Below are positions 1 to 8,074 of a DNA stretch of 16,009 nucleotides, piece by piece. Within the stretch, counting starts at the first letter, position 1; every line of letters begins with the position of its first letter. Origin of the DNA: an uncultured Prevotella sp. (GTDB lineage: Bacteria; Bacteroidota; Bacteroidia; Bacteroidales; Bacteroidaceae); the NCBI GenBank assembly GCA_900546605.1, contig URDV01000018.1:1-16009 (forward strand). Direction: 5' to 3'. A program made the translations under genes and the position numbers. The notes under the pieces were generated by a model. The model did no database searches, was not told the origin of the DNA, and worked only from the letters and a program-made list of their open reading frames with translations.

Positions 1-1
1 C

Positions 2-2434
2 ACTGAGTGGTATGTGCTCGAAAATGGTGCTAACAAATTGCGCATCTCTGATAGCGGTACCAACAATTACATTCAGTTGGGCGGCTTCATGACTAACAAC
101 GACGAGAACCTTTGGTGCTTTGTGGGGGATGAAACAAATGGTTTCAAAATTTACAACAAAAAGGCAGGTACTACCAAGTCTTTGGCTGCACCTAAAAGCA
201 TGAATGCTCAAAACGATGGCACTATGTATGCTTACTTGCAAACAGTGAGTGGCCTACCCTCAACACAAACTAACCTTTGGGACTTTACTGCTGCTACTAA
301 AACATCAAGTAATGCAAACTTGAACGTGCAAGGTGGCTTCTATGTCAACGAGCATGGCACCAGTGCTAACAAGCTGAATAACCGCGGTGGCAAACTCTCA
401 TTTTGGATAGGTGGCTATGACAATGGTTCGGTCATTTCAATTACCAACGTTAACGACTACACCTTTGTTGAACGCGAGCCTCAACAGGACTTACTCATTT
501 CAACAGGTTTGCCTAACTACCGCATTCCTGCCATTGCCAAGGCTTATAATGGCGACTTGATTGCTGTGGCCGACTATCGTTACACGGGTAGCGACATTGG
601 CTACGGACGTCTTGACTTACGCTATGTTACTTCACAAGACAATGGTAAAACGTGGAGCGACATCAAAACATTGGTTGATGGTAGCAAGTATGTCAAAGGT
701 TCTACCACCTCTCCTTACTTGCACACTGGCTTTGGCGACCCTTGCATCGTGGCCGACCGCACCAGTAACCGCGTGTTGCTAATGAGTTGCTCGGGTGATG
801 TGATGTACCCTAATGCCACTCGTCAATATCACCAAGCTATCGCTCGTTTCTATAGCGAAGATAACGGACAAACATGGTCGGCTCCTACCGACATTTCTGA
901 AAGCATTTACTCTCAATTCGACAAGAGTGCCATTGGCGCAGCTAAGTCTATGTTCATTGGCTCTGGCCGCATTTTCCAAAGTACCACTACTAAGGTGGGC
1001 AACTATTACCGCCTTTACTGCTCTGTGTTGTTTAAGGATGTAAATAACACCGAAAAGAACTATGTGCTTTACTCTGACGACTTTGGCGGCACATGGAGCG
1101 TGCTCGGTGGCGTTGATGTCGCCCCCATACCCAGTGGTGCTAACGAACCTAAAGCCGAGGAGTTGCCCGATGGCTCTATTCTTTGCAGCTCACGCATCTA
1201 TGGTGGACGTATGTACAACATTTTCCACTTTACAAATGCTGAAAAGGCTGAAGGCGCATGGGATCAAGTAGCCACTTCAAATGCTGATAACAAGGGGGTT
1301 ATTGCAGCCGAAAATAGTTGCAATGGTGAGGTAATGGTATTGCCCGTTAAGCGCGTTAGCGATGGAGCTAAAATGCACCTTATTCTGCAATCTGTTCCCT
1401 TGGGTGCTCAACGCAACAATGTGGGCATCTACTACAAGCAGTTGGCTTCATTGGCCGACTACGACTCGCCTGCCACACTCGCAGCTAACTGGACGGGTAA
1501 GCACCAAAGCAGCTACATGGGTTCAGCTTACTCTACCATGACGTTGCAAAAGGACAATACCATTGGTTTCCTTTATGAGGAGAGCACTTATGGCACTGAC
1601 TACACCATTGTTTACAAAAACTACTCTATTGAAGACATTACCAATGGTGCTTACACCTATGATTCCGAAGCCGATGCTAACGCGGTTTTTACAAACGCCA
1701 CGGAGGTAATCAAAGCAAAGGCAAATACCATCAGCAACAACGTAGGCAACTACGTAGGTAACTACACCAATTCAGCTGCAACTACTATTAACTCAGCTGC
1801 CGATGCTTTCGTGGCTCAACCTAACAAAGAGAACTATTATGCCTTTTACGCTGCTATTCAAAGTGCTGAACGTATTGAGGTGAATGGTGGCATCAAATAC
1901 CGCATTCGCAATAGCGAACGTCAAAATGGTACACTCTACATAAAGGCTGCTACTGACTTTACGGGGGTTACCACGTTGGATGAGAACAATCAAGACTTGC
2001 TCTTTACCTTTGTGCCTACTACCACTGCTGGACAATGGCTCATTAAGAGCGAAAGCAAAAATGTTTACATGGGAGCTACAGGTGCTAACGAAACTAAGGT
2101 GCCTTATGTAAGCAGTGAGTCAAGTGCTATTGCTTATCGCGTTAGCTCTTATACCGATGGTCGCAGTGCTCTTATCTGCACCGCACCTAAGGGGGGCAAC
2201 ATTGCCTTACACTTGGCTGGTGACAACACACGCATCGTGCCTTGGACTACTGATGCATCTGCCTCACGTTGGTACATTGAGCCTACCGACATTGTTACTG
2301 ACATTAACAGGGTTCAAACCAACAGCAACATGCAGCCCGCTGCCATTTACGACCTGCAAGGCCGTCGCCTTACAAGCATTCCTCAGCACGGACTCTACAT
2401 TACATCTGACCGCAAAAAACACATTGCTCGTTAA
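2..2434 (+). CDS. Secreted sialidase (GH33, BNR/Asp-box), 5'-truncated by window edge
   Basis: The reading frame is open from the first bases, so the N-terminus and any signal peptide lie outside the window. The sialidase core starts about base 470. It has the YRIP motif (518-529, first triad Arg at 521), a likely acid/base Asp in SDIGYG, and three Asp boxes: SQDNGKTWSD (632-661), SEDNGQTWSA (854-883) and SDDFGGTWSV (1073-1102). A second triad Arg follows in LCSSR (1193), a third probably in AQRNN (1412), and the likely nucleophile Tyr is in GSAYSTM (1529). Similar carbohydrate-binding-like modules seem to flank the core: one before base 470, one at about 1840-2290. The protein ends in IYDLQGRR...GLYI (about 2330-2431), resembling C-terminal tails of secreted Bacteroidetes proteins, including type IX secretion cargo. 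Family role: release of terminal sialic acid from host glycoconjugates outside the cell. A nanH-type gene is likely; the linkage preference cannot be read. Confidence 0.93.
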   Translation, partial: TEWYVLENGANKLRISDSGTNNYIQLGGFMTNNDENLWCFVGDETNGFKIYNKKAGTTKSLAAPKSMNAQNDGTMYAYLQTVSGLPSTQTNLWDFTAATKTSSNANLNVQGGFYVNEHGTSANKLNNRGGKLSFWIGGYDNGSVISITNVNDYTFVEREPQQDLLISTGLPNYRIPAIAKAYNGDLIAVADYRYTGSDIGYGRLDLRYVTSQDNGKTWSDIKTLVDGSKYVKGSTTSPYLHTGFGDPCIVADRTSNRVLLMSCSGDVMYPNATRQYHQAIARFYSEDNGQTWSAPTDISESIYSQFDKSAIGAAKSMFIGSGRIFQSTTTKVGNYYRLYCSVLFKDVNNTEKNYVLYSDDFGGTWSVLGGVDVAPIPSGANEPKAEELPDGSILCSSRIYGGRMYNIFHFTNAEKAEGAWDQVATSNADNKGVIAAENSCNGEVMVLPVKRVSDGAKMHLILQSVPLGAQRNNVGIYYKQLASLADYDSPATLAANWTGKHQSSYMGSAYSTMTLQKDNTIGFLYEESTYGTDYTIVYKNYSIEDITNGAYTYDSEADANAVFTNATEVIKAKANTISNNVGNYVGNYTNSAATTINSAADAFVAQPNKENYYAFYAAIQSAERIEVNGGIKYRIRNSERQNGTLYIKAATDFTGVTTLDENNQDLLFTFVPTTTAGQWLIKSESKNVYMGATGANETKVPYVSSESSAIAYRVSSYTDGRSALICTAPKGGNIALHLAGDNTRIVPWTTDASASRWYIEPTDIVTDINRVQTNSNMQPAAIYDLQGRRLTSIPQHGLYITSDRKKHIAR

Positions 2435-2474
2435 TGTTTTGCACTTACTCTTTATTTAAATAGATAAAAAATTC

Positions 2475-2529
2475 AACTCTCACACACCTTTTCAACCCTA
2501 TGGCGGAGAAGGTGCGTGGGAGTTTTTTT
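2475..2529 (+). terminator. Intrinsic terminator after the sialidase gene
   Basis: A 16-bp stem (2475-2490 with 2509-2524, one A-C mismatch and one G-U pair) closes an 18-nt loop. It runs directly into seven T residues (2523-2529). It lies 40 bp past the sialidase stop and before upp, so the two are probably separate transcription units. Confidence 0.85.
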
Positions 2530-2555
2530 CATTTCACCCATAAGACTTTATTACG

Positions 2556-3206
2556 ATGAAGGTTATAAATTTAGGCGAACGTAGCTCTGTCATTAACTCT
2601 TACATGGCACAATTGCGCGATGTGAACGTGCAGGGCAACCGCACCTTGTTTCGCCGTAACATGCAGCGCATAGCACGCGCCATTGCTTACGAGGTTAGCC
2701 GAACTCTTGACTACTCTGACAAAACCATCACTACCCCACTCGGCACCAAACAAGTGCCCACCTACGACGACCGTATTGTGGTGGGCACCGTGTTGCGTGC
2801 AGGACTGGCTTTTCACGAAGGTTTTCTTGACACCTTTGACCAAGCTGACTCGGCCTTTGTGGCTGCTCACCGCGACGAGGGACGTCGTGAGGATATTAAA
2901 ATTCACGTGGACTACATTGCTGCTCCACAATTAGATGGTTGCACCTTCCTTATGGTCGACCCTATGCTGGCTACGGGTGGCTCGCTTGAGTTATCGTACA
3001 AGGCTTTCCTTACGCATGGCACTCCTAACAAGTTACACATTTGCTGTGCCATTGCTGCACAAGAGGGCATTGACCACCTTTGTCGCGTATTTGGCGATGA
3101 TGTTACACTTTGGGTGGCTGCCATTGACCCCGTGCTGAATGACCAAGCCTACATTGTGCCTGGTTTAGGCGATGCGGGTGACCTCTCTTTCGGGCCTAAA
3201 TTATAA
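2556..3206 (+). CDS. upp: Uracil phosphoribosyltransferase
   Basis: This cytosolic enzyme salvages uracil: uracil + PRPP gives UMP + PPi. The 216-residue protein is full length for the family. The PRPP-binding loop VDPMLATGGS is at residues 134-143, and the family C-terminus YIVPGLGDAGDLSFG is at about 199-213, where uracil is bound. The ATG at 2556 is the first good start after the upstream terminator and gives the expected N-terminus; no clear Shine-Dalgarno sequence precedes it, which is usual in Bacteroidetes. It appears monocistronic: a terminator lies upstream and a long hairpin (3221-3305) starts 14 bp after its stop. Confidence 0.95.
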   Translation: MKVINLGERSSVINSYMAQLRDVNVQGNRTLFRRNMQRIARAIAYEVSRTLDYSDKTITTPLGTKQVPTYDDRIVVGTVLRAGLAFHEGFLDTFDQADSAFVAAHRDEGRREDIKIHVDYIAAPQLDGCTFLMVDPMLATGGSLELSYKAFLTHGTPNKLHICCAIAAQEGIDHLCRVFGDDVTLWVAAIDPVLNDQAYIVPGLGDAGDLSFGPKL

Positions 3207-3220
3207 TGGGCTAACGGGGG

Positions 3221-3305
3221 AAAGACTTGAAGGGTTGAAAAGTTAAGAGGTTTGTCTCATAGGTAATGGGATTAACCTCTTAACTTTTCAACTCTTCAAG
3301 TCTTT
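3221..3305. repeat. Long inverted repeat (32-bp arms) downstream of upp
   Basis: Arms 3221-3252 and 3274-3305 are reverse complements with one mismatch, around a 21-nt spacer. Such a hairpin could end upp transcription, although no long T-run follows. The arm reads in steps of eight (GACTTGAA, GGGTTGAA, AAGTTAAG, AGGTT), the same spacing as the octamer arms of the elements at 9115, 11977 and 15719. It may therefore be a related, smaller element. The right arm overlaps the first bases of the 87-bp tandem repeat. Confidence 0.85.
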
Positions 3306-3515
3306 CTGCCTTTCATTTTGCATTGCGCTCGCCTTACAGTACTTTGCTTCGCCAAGATACGCGGCGGCTCGGCAATGAAAATGAAAGTCTTTCTGCCTTT
3401 CATTTTGCATTGCGCTCGCCTTGCAGTACTCTGCTTCGCCAAGATACGCGGCGGCTCGGCAATGAAAATGAAAGTCTTTCTGCCTTTCATTTTGCATTGC
3501 GCTCGCCTTGCAGTA
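3301..3515. repeat. 87-bp tandem repeat, about 2.5 copies, upstream of argB
   Basis: Copies lie at 3301-3387, 3388-3474 and a partial 3475-3515, giving an exact 87-bp period with only a few substitutions. Each full unit has its own inverted repeat (CTTTCATTTTGCATTGC at 3310-3326 against GCAATGAAAATGAAAG at 3372-3387), so each could fold into a hairpin. Because 87 is a multiple of three, spurious open frames run through the region on both strands; they share no motif with known proteins and I do not call them genes. Each unit also carries a Bacteroidetes-like promoter arrangement, and only the last copy has an intact -7 box. Together with the hairpin this accounts for the gene-free stretch 3207-3525. 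Confidence 0.93.
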
Positions 3516-3521
3516 TCTTTG
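3491..3521 (+). promoter_or_regulatory. Bacteroidetes-type promoter of argB
   Basis: TTTG at 3491-3494 and TATCTTTG at 3514-3521 are separated by 19 bp. This fits the Bacteroides-group consensus (-33 TTTG, -7 TAnnTTTG). The argB ATG begins only 4 bp after the -7 box, so transcription should start at or next to the start codon. The -33 box lies in the last, partial 87-bp repeat, and the -7 box spans its end. Confidence 0.7.
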
Positions 3522-3525
3522 CACC

Positions 3526-4311
3526 ATGAAACAGCAACTTACGATCGTAAAGGTGGGAGGCAAAATTGTTGAGACACCTGAATCTCTCAGTCTCTTGCTT
3601 CATAATTTTTCAACTCTTCCTGGACTTAAAGTATTGGTACATGGGGGAGGACGCACTGCTACCGACGTGGCAGCACAACTGGGCTTTGAAACGCACATGG
3701 TGAACGGACGACGTATTACTGATGCTGATATGCTACGCGTTGTGTCGATGGTGTATGGCGGACTGGTGAACAAAAACGTGGTGGCTCAACTGCAAAGCTG
3801 CGATGTTAATGCTCTGGGACTGACGGGAGCTGACATGAATGTTATTCGCTCGCATCGACGCCCCCTGAAAGATGGCATTGATTATGGATTTGTGGGCGAT
3901 GTTGACAAAGTGAATGCTGAACAATTGGCATTGTTGCTACGTGCGGGCATTACCCCCGTTATGGCACCTCTCACTCACGATGGACAAGGGCACTTGCTCA
4001 ACACAAATGCCGACACTATTGCCTCTGAAGTGGCCAAAGCTCTTGCTCAAGAGTTTGAGGTAACACTGGTGTATAGCTTTGAACACGCTGGGGTGCTCAC
4101 TGACCCTAACGATGAACAGAGCGTAATACCCGTCATCACACCTTCATCGTTTGAACAGTTGAAGGCTAACGGAACTGTGAGCGGAGGCATGTTGCCTAAG
4201 CTTGAAAATTGTTTGGCTGCTGTTAAAGCGGGGGTTAGCCGCGTTATCATTACACGCGCTGATGCCATTGGGACTGCCCAGGGAACTCTTATTAAAGGAG
4301 TGATGGAATAA
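3526..4311 (+). CDS. argB: N-acetylglutamate (or N-succinylglutamate) kinase
   Basis: This is the second step of arginine synthesis: ATP-dependent phosphorylation of the gamma-carboxylate of an N-acylated glutamate. The 261-residue amino-acid-kinase fold is full length. Visible motifs are KVGGK (9-13), HGGG (39-42), NGRRITDADML (60-70), GLTGADMN (98-105), LNTNADT (158-164) and SGGMLPK (219-225). I chose the ATG at 3526 rather than an upstream in-frame TTG because it gives the standard N-terminus and sits just behind a good promoter. Some Bacteroidetes use N-succinyl rather than N-acetyl intermediates in this pathway, so the acyl group is uncertain. No other arg gene is in the window. The next gene follows after 53 bp and may be co-transcribed. 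Confidence 0.93.
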   Translation: MKQQLTIVKVGGKIVETPESLSLLLHNFSTLPGLKVLVHGGGRTATDVAAQLGFETHMVNGRRITDADMLRVVSMVYGGLVNKNVVAQLQSCDVNALGLTGADMNVIRSHRRPLKDGIDYGFVGDVDKVNAEQLALLLRAGITPVMAPLTHDGQGHLLNTNADTIASEVAKALAQEFEVTLVYSFEHAGVLTDPNDEQSVIPVITPSSFEQLKANGTVSGGMLPKLENCLAAVKAGVSRVIITRADAIGTAQGTLIKGVME

Positions 4312-4364
4312 CGAAAATAAAAACTTTCGCTCTTTCCTCATCATTTTTAAATAAGCACATACAC

Positions 4365-5597
4365 ATGAACACCTACGAAATAATGGCCCCTGTGGGGTCA
4401 CGCGAGAGTTTAGCTGCAGCACTTAAGGCTGGAGCTGACTCTATTTACTTTGGCATTGAGGCACTTAACATGCGTGCCCATAGTGCCAGCCACTTTACTA
4501 TTGACGACCTTCGCGACATTGCTGCTCAATGTAGCGCACAAGGAGTGAAGTCATACCTCACGGTCAATACCATCATTTATGACGAGGATGTTGAACTCAT
4601 GCACCACATTTGTGATGCTGCACACGAGGCTGGCATTTCGGCCATCATTGCTTGCGACGTGGCTGTAATGGACTATTGCAACCGAATTGGACAAGAGGTG
4701 CACCTGTCAACACAACTCAACATTTCAAACACGGAAGCGCTGAAGTTTTACGCTCGCTTTGCCGATGTGGCTGTGTTGGCACGCGAACTGAACCTTGACC
4801 AAGTAACACGCATTCACGAAGCTATTGAACGCGACCACATTTGTGGACCATCAGGACAACTCATACGCATCGAAATGTTTTGTCATGGTGCCTTGTGCAT
4901 GGCCGTAAGTGGCAAGTGCTACTTGTCGCTCGACAACATGGGACGCTCAGCTAATCGTGGACAATGTATGCAGATTTGCCGCCGTAGCTACACGGTTAAG
5001 GACCGCGAAACAGGAGTGGAACTTGACATTGACAACAAGTACATTATGAGTCCTAAAGACCTTAAAACCATTGGCTTTATTGACCGCATGATGAAGGCTG
5101 GGGTGCGCGTGTTTAAAATTGAGGGTCGTGCTCGTAGTGCTGAATACGTTTACACCGTGGTGAAATGCTACAAAGAGGCCATTGAGGCTGTTGAAAATGG
5201 CACCTTTACTCCTGACAAAGTGGAGCAATGGAACGAACAACTTAAAACGGTATTTAACCGTGGCTTTTGGGATGGTTACTACTTAGGCCAGAAACTGGGC
5301 GAATGGAGTGAGGTGTATGGCTCGGCTGCTACCGAAAAGAAACAATACATTGGTAAGGGGCAAAAGTATTTTTCAAAATTAGGTGTGGGCGAGTTTTACA
5401 TTGAAGCAGGCGAGTTTAAGCGTGGTGACAAATTGCTCATCATTGGTCCTACCACGGGGGCGCTCTACGTCACAGCCACCGACATTCACGGCGACAACGG
5501 ACCTGTTGACTGTGCTAAAAAGGGTATGCGTGTAGCTATTCCCGTGCCCGAGAAGGTTCGTCCCAGCGATAAACTTTATAAAATTGAAATGCGATAA
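4365..5597 (+). CDS. Peptidase U32-family protein, probable RNA hydroxylase (TrhP/RlhA-like)
   Basis: The 410-residue protein has the U32 start (MAPVGSRESLAAALKAGADSIYFG, split across residues 7-30). The family signature begins at E170: MFCHGALCMAVSGKCYLS, with Cys at 173, 178 and 185, followed by ANRGQCMQIC with Cys 201 and 205. The spacing C178-x6-C185-x15-C201-x3-C205 is the four-cysteine set expected of U32 proteins that act in RNA hydroxylation (TrhP on wobble-uridine tRNAs, RlhA on 23S rRNA). These use prephenate-linked chemistry rather than proteolysis. The length, near that of TrhP and without RlhA's long C-terminal extension, favours a TrhP-like role (inference). A C-terminal beta-barrel-like domain covers about 330-410. 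The HAD gene begins 15 bp downstream, suggesting co-transcription. Confidence 0.88.
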   Translation: MNTYEIMAPVGSRESLAAALKAGADSIYFGIEALNMRAHSASHFTIDDLRDIAAQCSAQGVKSYLTVNTIIYDEDVELMHHICDAAHEAGISAIIACDVAVMDYCNRIGQEVHLSTQLNISNTEALKFYARFADVAVLARELNLDQVTRIHEAIERDHICGPSGQLIRIEMFCHGALCMAVSGKCYLSLDNMGRSANRGQCMQICRRSYTVKDRETGVELDIDNKYIMSPKDLKTIGFIDRMMKAGVRVFKIEGRARSAEYVYTVVKCYKEAIEAVENGTFTPDKVEQWNEQLKTVFNRGFWDGYYLGQKLGEWSEVYGSAATEKKQYIGKGQKYFSKLGVGEFYIEAGEFKRGDKLLIIGPTTGALYVTATDIHGDNGPVDCAKKGMRVAIPVPEKVRPSDKLYKIEMR

Positions 5598-5612
5598 CAC
5601 GCACTACGCTAT

Positions 5613-6263
5613 ATGACCCTACTCTTTGACTTTGGTGGTGTATTGGTCGACCTCGATCGTCAACGCGTTGAGGCCGCCTTTGACCGCATCGGATTCAACA
5701 TTCGACCCTACTTGGGCACCTACAAGCAAGCTGGCATATTTTCGCAGTTAGAACAAGGACGCATCAGCATTCATGAGTTTTGCAATGGCATTCGCGCTCT
5801 GAGCCAACAATTAGGTGACGCGCTCCAACTACTTACCGACGAGGCCATTGTGGCAGCATGGCAAAGCTACCTAACCGAAGTACCTACGGAGCGTCTTGAC
5901 ATGTTGCTAAAAATCAAGCAACACTACTCTATTAATGTTCTCAGCAACACCAACACGGTGCATTGGCAAATGGCCAAAGACACCTTTTTTCGTTACAAAG
6001 GACTCAATGTTGAGAACTTTTTCGACCACATTTTCTTGTCGTGCGATTTAGGGGTTGAAAAGCCTGACCCACTCATTTTTAGCAAAGTAGTAGAGGGCTT
6101 ACAGGTGCCAGCACACGACATTTTATTCTTTGACGATAGCGAAGTAAACTGCCAAGCGGCCCGTAACTGCGGACTGCAAGCGCTTGTTGCGCCTGCTGGC
6201 AGCGAATGGTTTAAATACTTTGACGATTATGGCAAACTTCACCCTTCATACATTCAAGCGTAG
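5613..6263 (+). CDS. HAD-superfamily hydrolase, YihX-like phosphatase
   Basis: A 216-residue HAD protein with a helical cap of subclass I. Motif I is FDFGGVLVD with nucleophile D6. The usual second Asp (DxD) is replaced by Gly8, as in the YihX branch, whose E. coli member is an alpha-glucose-1-phosphate phosphatase. Motif II is VLSNTN (S111), motif III is LGVEKPDP (K150), and motif IV is FFDDSEVN (D174/D175). The LSNTN / DLGxxKP / FFDD pattern is very close to YihX. The substrate is not deducible; small sugar phosphates or nucleotides such as FMN are possible, the latter only because ribF is next door. Its last 35 bp overlap the ribF start, so the two are likely translationally coupled. Confidence 0.88.
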   Translation: MTLLFDFGGVLVDLDRQRVEAAFDRIGFNIRPYLGTYKQAGIFSQLEQGRISIHEFCNGIRALSQQLGDALQLLTDEAIVAAWQSYLTEVPTERLDMLLKIKQHYSINVLSNTNTVHWQMAKDTFFRYKGLNVENFFDHIFLSCDLGVEKPDPLIFSKVVEGLQVPAHDILFFDDSEVNCQAARNCGLQALVAPAGSEWFKYFDDYGKLHPSYIQA

Positions 6264-7179
6264 CCTTAACACCGAACAGGGCTTTTGCGCTGCTATTGGC
6301 TTTTTTGACGGCGTACATCGTGGCCATTGCTACTTAATTGACCAAGTAAAGGCTGAGGCTGCTAAGCGTGGCCTTCTGCCTATTGTTATTTCATTTGAGG
6401 AACACCCACGTCTTGCCATCTCGGGCTCACGCTATTGGCCCGAACTGCTCACCACTAACGAGCAAAAGTTGCAACTGCTGGCTCGCACAGGCTTAGCGGG
6501 CTGCGCCATGCTGCATTTTACGCATGACATGTCTATGCTTACGTCACGCGAGTTCATGCAGCTTATTCTGCAAAAGGAGTTAGATGTGCACTGCTTGCTC
6601 ATAGGTTACGACCATCACTTTGGCTCTGACCTTTCAGCCGGATTTAAGGATTATGTGCGCTATGGCCGTGAATTGGGCATTGAGGTGCTACGCGAACGTC
6701 CCTTTGTGGCCGATGGTGAACTGCAAATTAGCTCTTCGGCCACACGACGTTTCCTCACGGGTGGCAATGTCGAAATGGCTCGTGCATGCTTAGGACGCCC
6801 CTATGTGCTTGAGGGAACAGTGGTGGAAGGCCACCATGCAGGCACACTCATGGGATTTCCTACAGCCAACATGCGTCCTGACTGCAATGAGCAAATCATT
6901 CCAGGACGCGGGGTTTATGCCGTTAAAGCTGAAATAAATGGCTTTAGTTATATGGGCATGCTTAACATTGGATGGCGACCTACACTTGACAATGGCGATG
7001 AACAAACCATTGAAACGCACCTGCTCGACTACGAGGGGGGCGACCTTTACGGACATCACATCAAACTGAACTTTTATCGTCGCATTCGCGATGAACATCG
7101 TTTTACCAACATTGAGGAACTGCAAAAGCAGTTGGCCATTGATGCTGACCAAGTGAGAACTTATTTTAAAGGTTTGTAA
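6229..7179 (+). CDS. ribF: Bifunctional riboflavin kinase / FMN adenylyltransferase
   Basis: It converts riboflavin to FMN and then to FAD. The ATG at 6229 gives a 316-residue protein of usual family length. A longer frame opens at 6184 but would overlap the HAD gene more and add residues the family lacks. The N-terminal adenylyltransferase domain shows GFFDGVHRGH (24-33) and ISSSATRR (167-174). The C-terminal riboflavin kinase domain shows the GFPTAN motif (209-214), GRGVYAV (227-233) and the catalytic-type Glu in IETHLLDY (E262). The start overlaps the end of the HAD gene by 35 bp in another frame. FMN made here is the cofactor of DusB encoded 1 kb downstream, though that neighbourhood need not be functional. 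Confidence 0.95.
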   Translation: MANFTLHTFKRSLNTEQGFCAAIGFFDGVHRGHCYLIDQVKAEAAKRGLLPIVISFEEHPRLAISGSRYWPELLTTNEQKLQLLARTGLAGCAMLHFTHDMSMLTSREFMQLILQKELDVHCLLIGYDHHFGSDLSAGFKDYVRYGRELGIEVLRERPFVADGELQISSSATRRFLTGGNVEMARACLGRPYVLEGTVVEGHHAGTLMGFPTANMRPDCNEQIIPGRGVYAVKAEINGFSYMGMLNIGWRPTLDNGDEQTIETHLLDYEGGDLYGHHIKLNFYRRIRDEHRFTNIEELQKQLAIDADQVRTYFKGL

Positions 7180-7247
7180 TCGCTACTCAAACGCAATGAA
7201 TGCTTGCTTACGAGTACACTTCCTGATAAAAAGTCAGGCTCTTATAA

Positions 7248-8066
7248 ATGACAGCAATTGTAGTTTTCATCATTTTTGTGGCAGTGCAATTTATAGCCGG
7301 CCTGGGCGCACTGCTCTTTTCAAACCTCGACAAATTAGGTTCGAATGTACCTATTGACCAACTCAGCATCAGCCCTGTAGCTACTGGCATTTCGCTACTT
7401 GTGGTCGAAGGCTTATATGCCTTGGGCATGTGGTTTTGGTTCTACCGCTTTGAATATAAAGTGCGCACCAAAGCACAAGAGCGCCCCGAACTGTTAAGCA
7501 TTTTCAAGTTTCACCCTTTAAAGCGCGAACTTGCTGAACATAGCATGAGCCTATGGCGATGGTTCATTACCGTCACGCTATCGGTGGCGTACGCATTATT
7601 AATAGCTGCGGTGTTAGAGAAGTGTGGACTGGCTGATGATAGCAGCATGCAACCTTTCGAAGGTATGCTGCACAATCCCTTGTGCTTGCTGCTACTTTGC
7701 GTAGTGGGCCCCCTGTGCGAGGAATTGGTGTTCAGAGTAGGCATACTGCGCTCTTTGTATCGCTTGAATGTGCCAGGATGGTTGGCCGCCATCATTAGCG
7801 CATTGGCTTTTGCCGTGGTGCATGGCAACTTAGCGCAAGGCATTCCAGCCTTTATCATGGGGTTTGTGTTTGGCATGGCTTATTTACGCACTGGCAATTT
7901 GCGCTTGTGCTTGCCCATGCACATGGTTAACAACACTTTGAGTGTTATTCTTTACAACTCTCCCATAAGCAGCAATAATTCGTGGTGGATTTTTGCCATT
8001 ATCTCCTTGTTTTACACCTGGTGGCTCTTTGAGAACCTATCCATTCCACAAGAAAAAAAGATATAA
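7248..8066 (+). CDS. CPBP-family intramembrane glutamic protease (Abi/CAAX-like)
   Basis: A 272-residue polytopic membrane protein with hydrophobic segments at about 4-24, 42-66, 105-124, 145-160, 177-192, 198-214 and near the C-terminus. The three CPBP motifs are intact: EExxxR as EELVFR (158-163), FAVVH (188-192, metal/water His192) and HMVNN (225-229). Relatives include eukaryotic type II CAAX prenyl proteases and bacterial proteins linked to bacteriocin self-immunity or envelope processing. The bacterial substrate is generally unknown and cannot be inferred here. The gene starts 68 bp after ribF and ends 8 bp before dusB, so it probably shares a transcript with dusB. Confidence 0.88.
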   Translation: MTAIVVFIIFVAVQFIAGLGALLFSNLDKLGSNVPIDQLSISPVATGISLLVVEGLYALGMWFWFYRFEYKVRTKAQERPELLSIFKFHPLKRELAEHSMSLWRWFITVTLSVAYALLIAAVLEKCGLADDSSMQPFEGMLHNPLCLLLLCVVGPLCEELVFRVGILRSLYRLNVPGWLAAIISALAFAVVHGNLAQGIPAFIMGFVFGMAYLRTGNLRLCLPMHMVNNTLSVILYNSPISSNNSWWIFAIISLFYTWWLFENLSIPQEKKI

Positions 8067-8074
8067 ACGTAATA

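Noticed and set aside
3288..3572. Overlapping open frames of 64-91 codons on both strands in the 87-bp repeat region
   Set aside because: They exist because the repeat period is a multiple of three and lacks stops. Their translations are repeats of the same 29 residues with no domain, and the DNA is better explained as promoter-bearing tandem repeat.
6184..6228. Upstream non-ATG start for ribF
   Set aside because: It would increase the overlap with the HAD gene to 80 bp and add 15 residues without family support; the ATG at 6229 gives the normal length.
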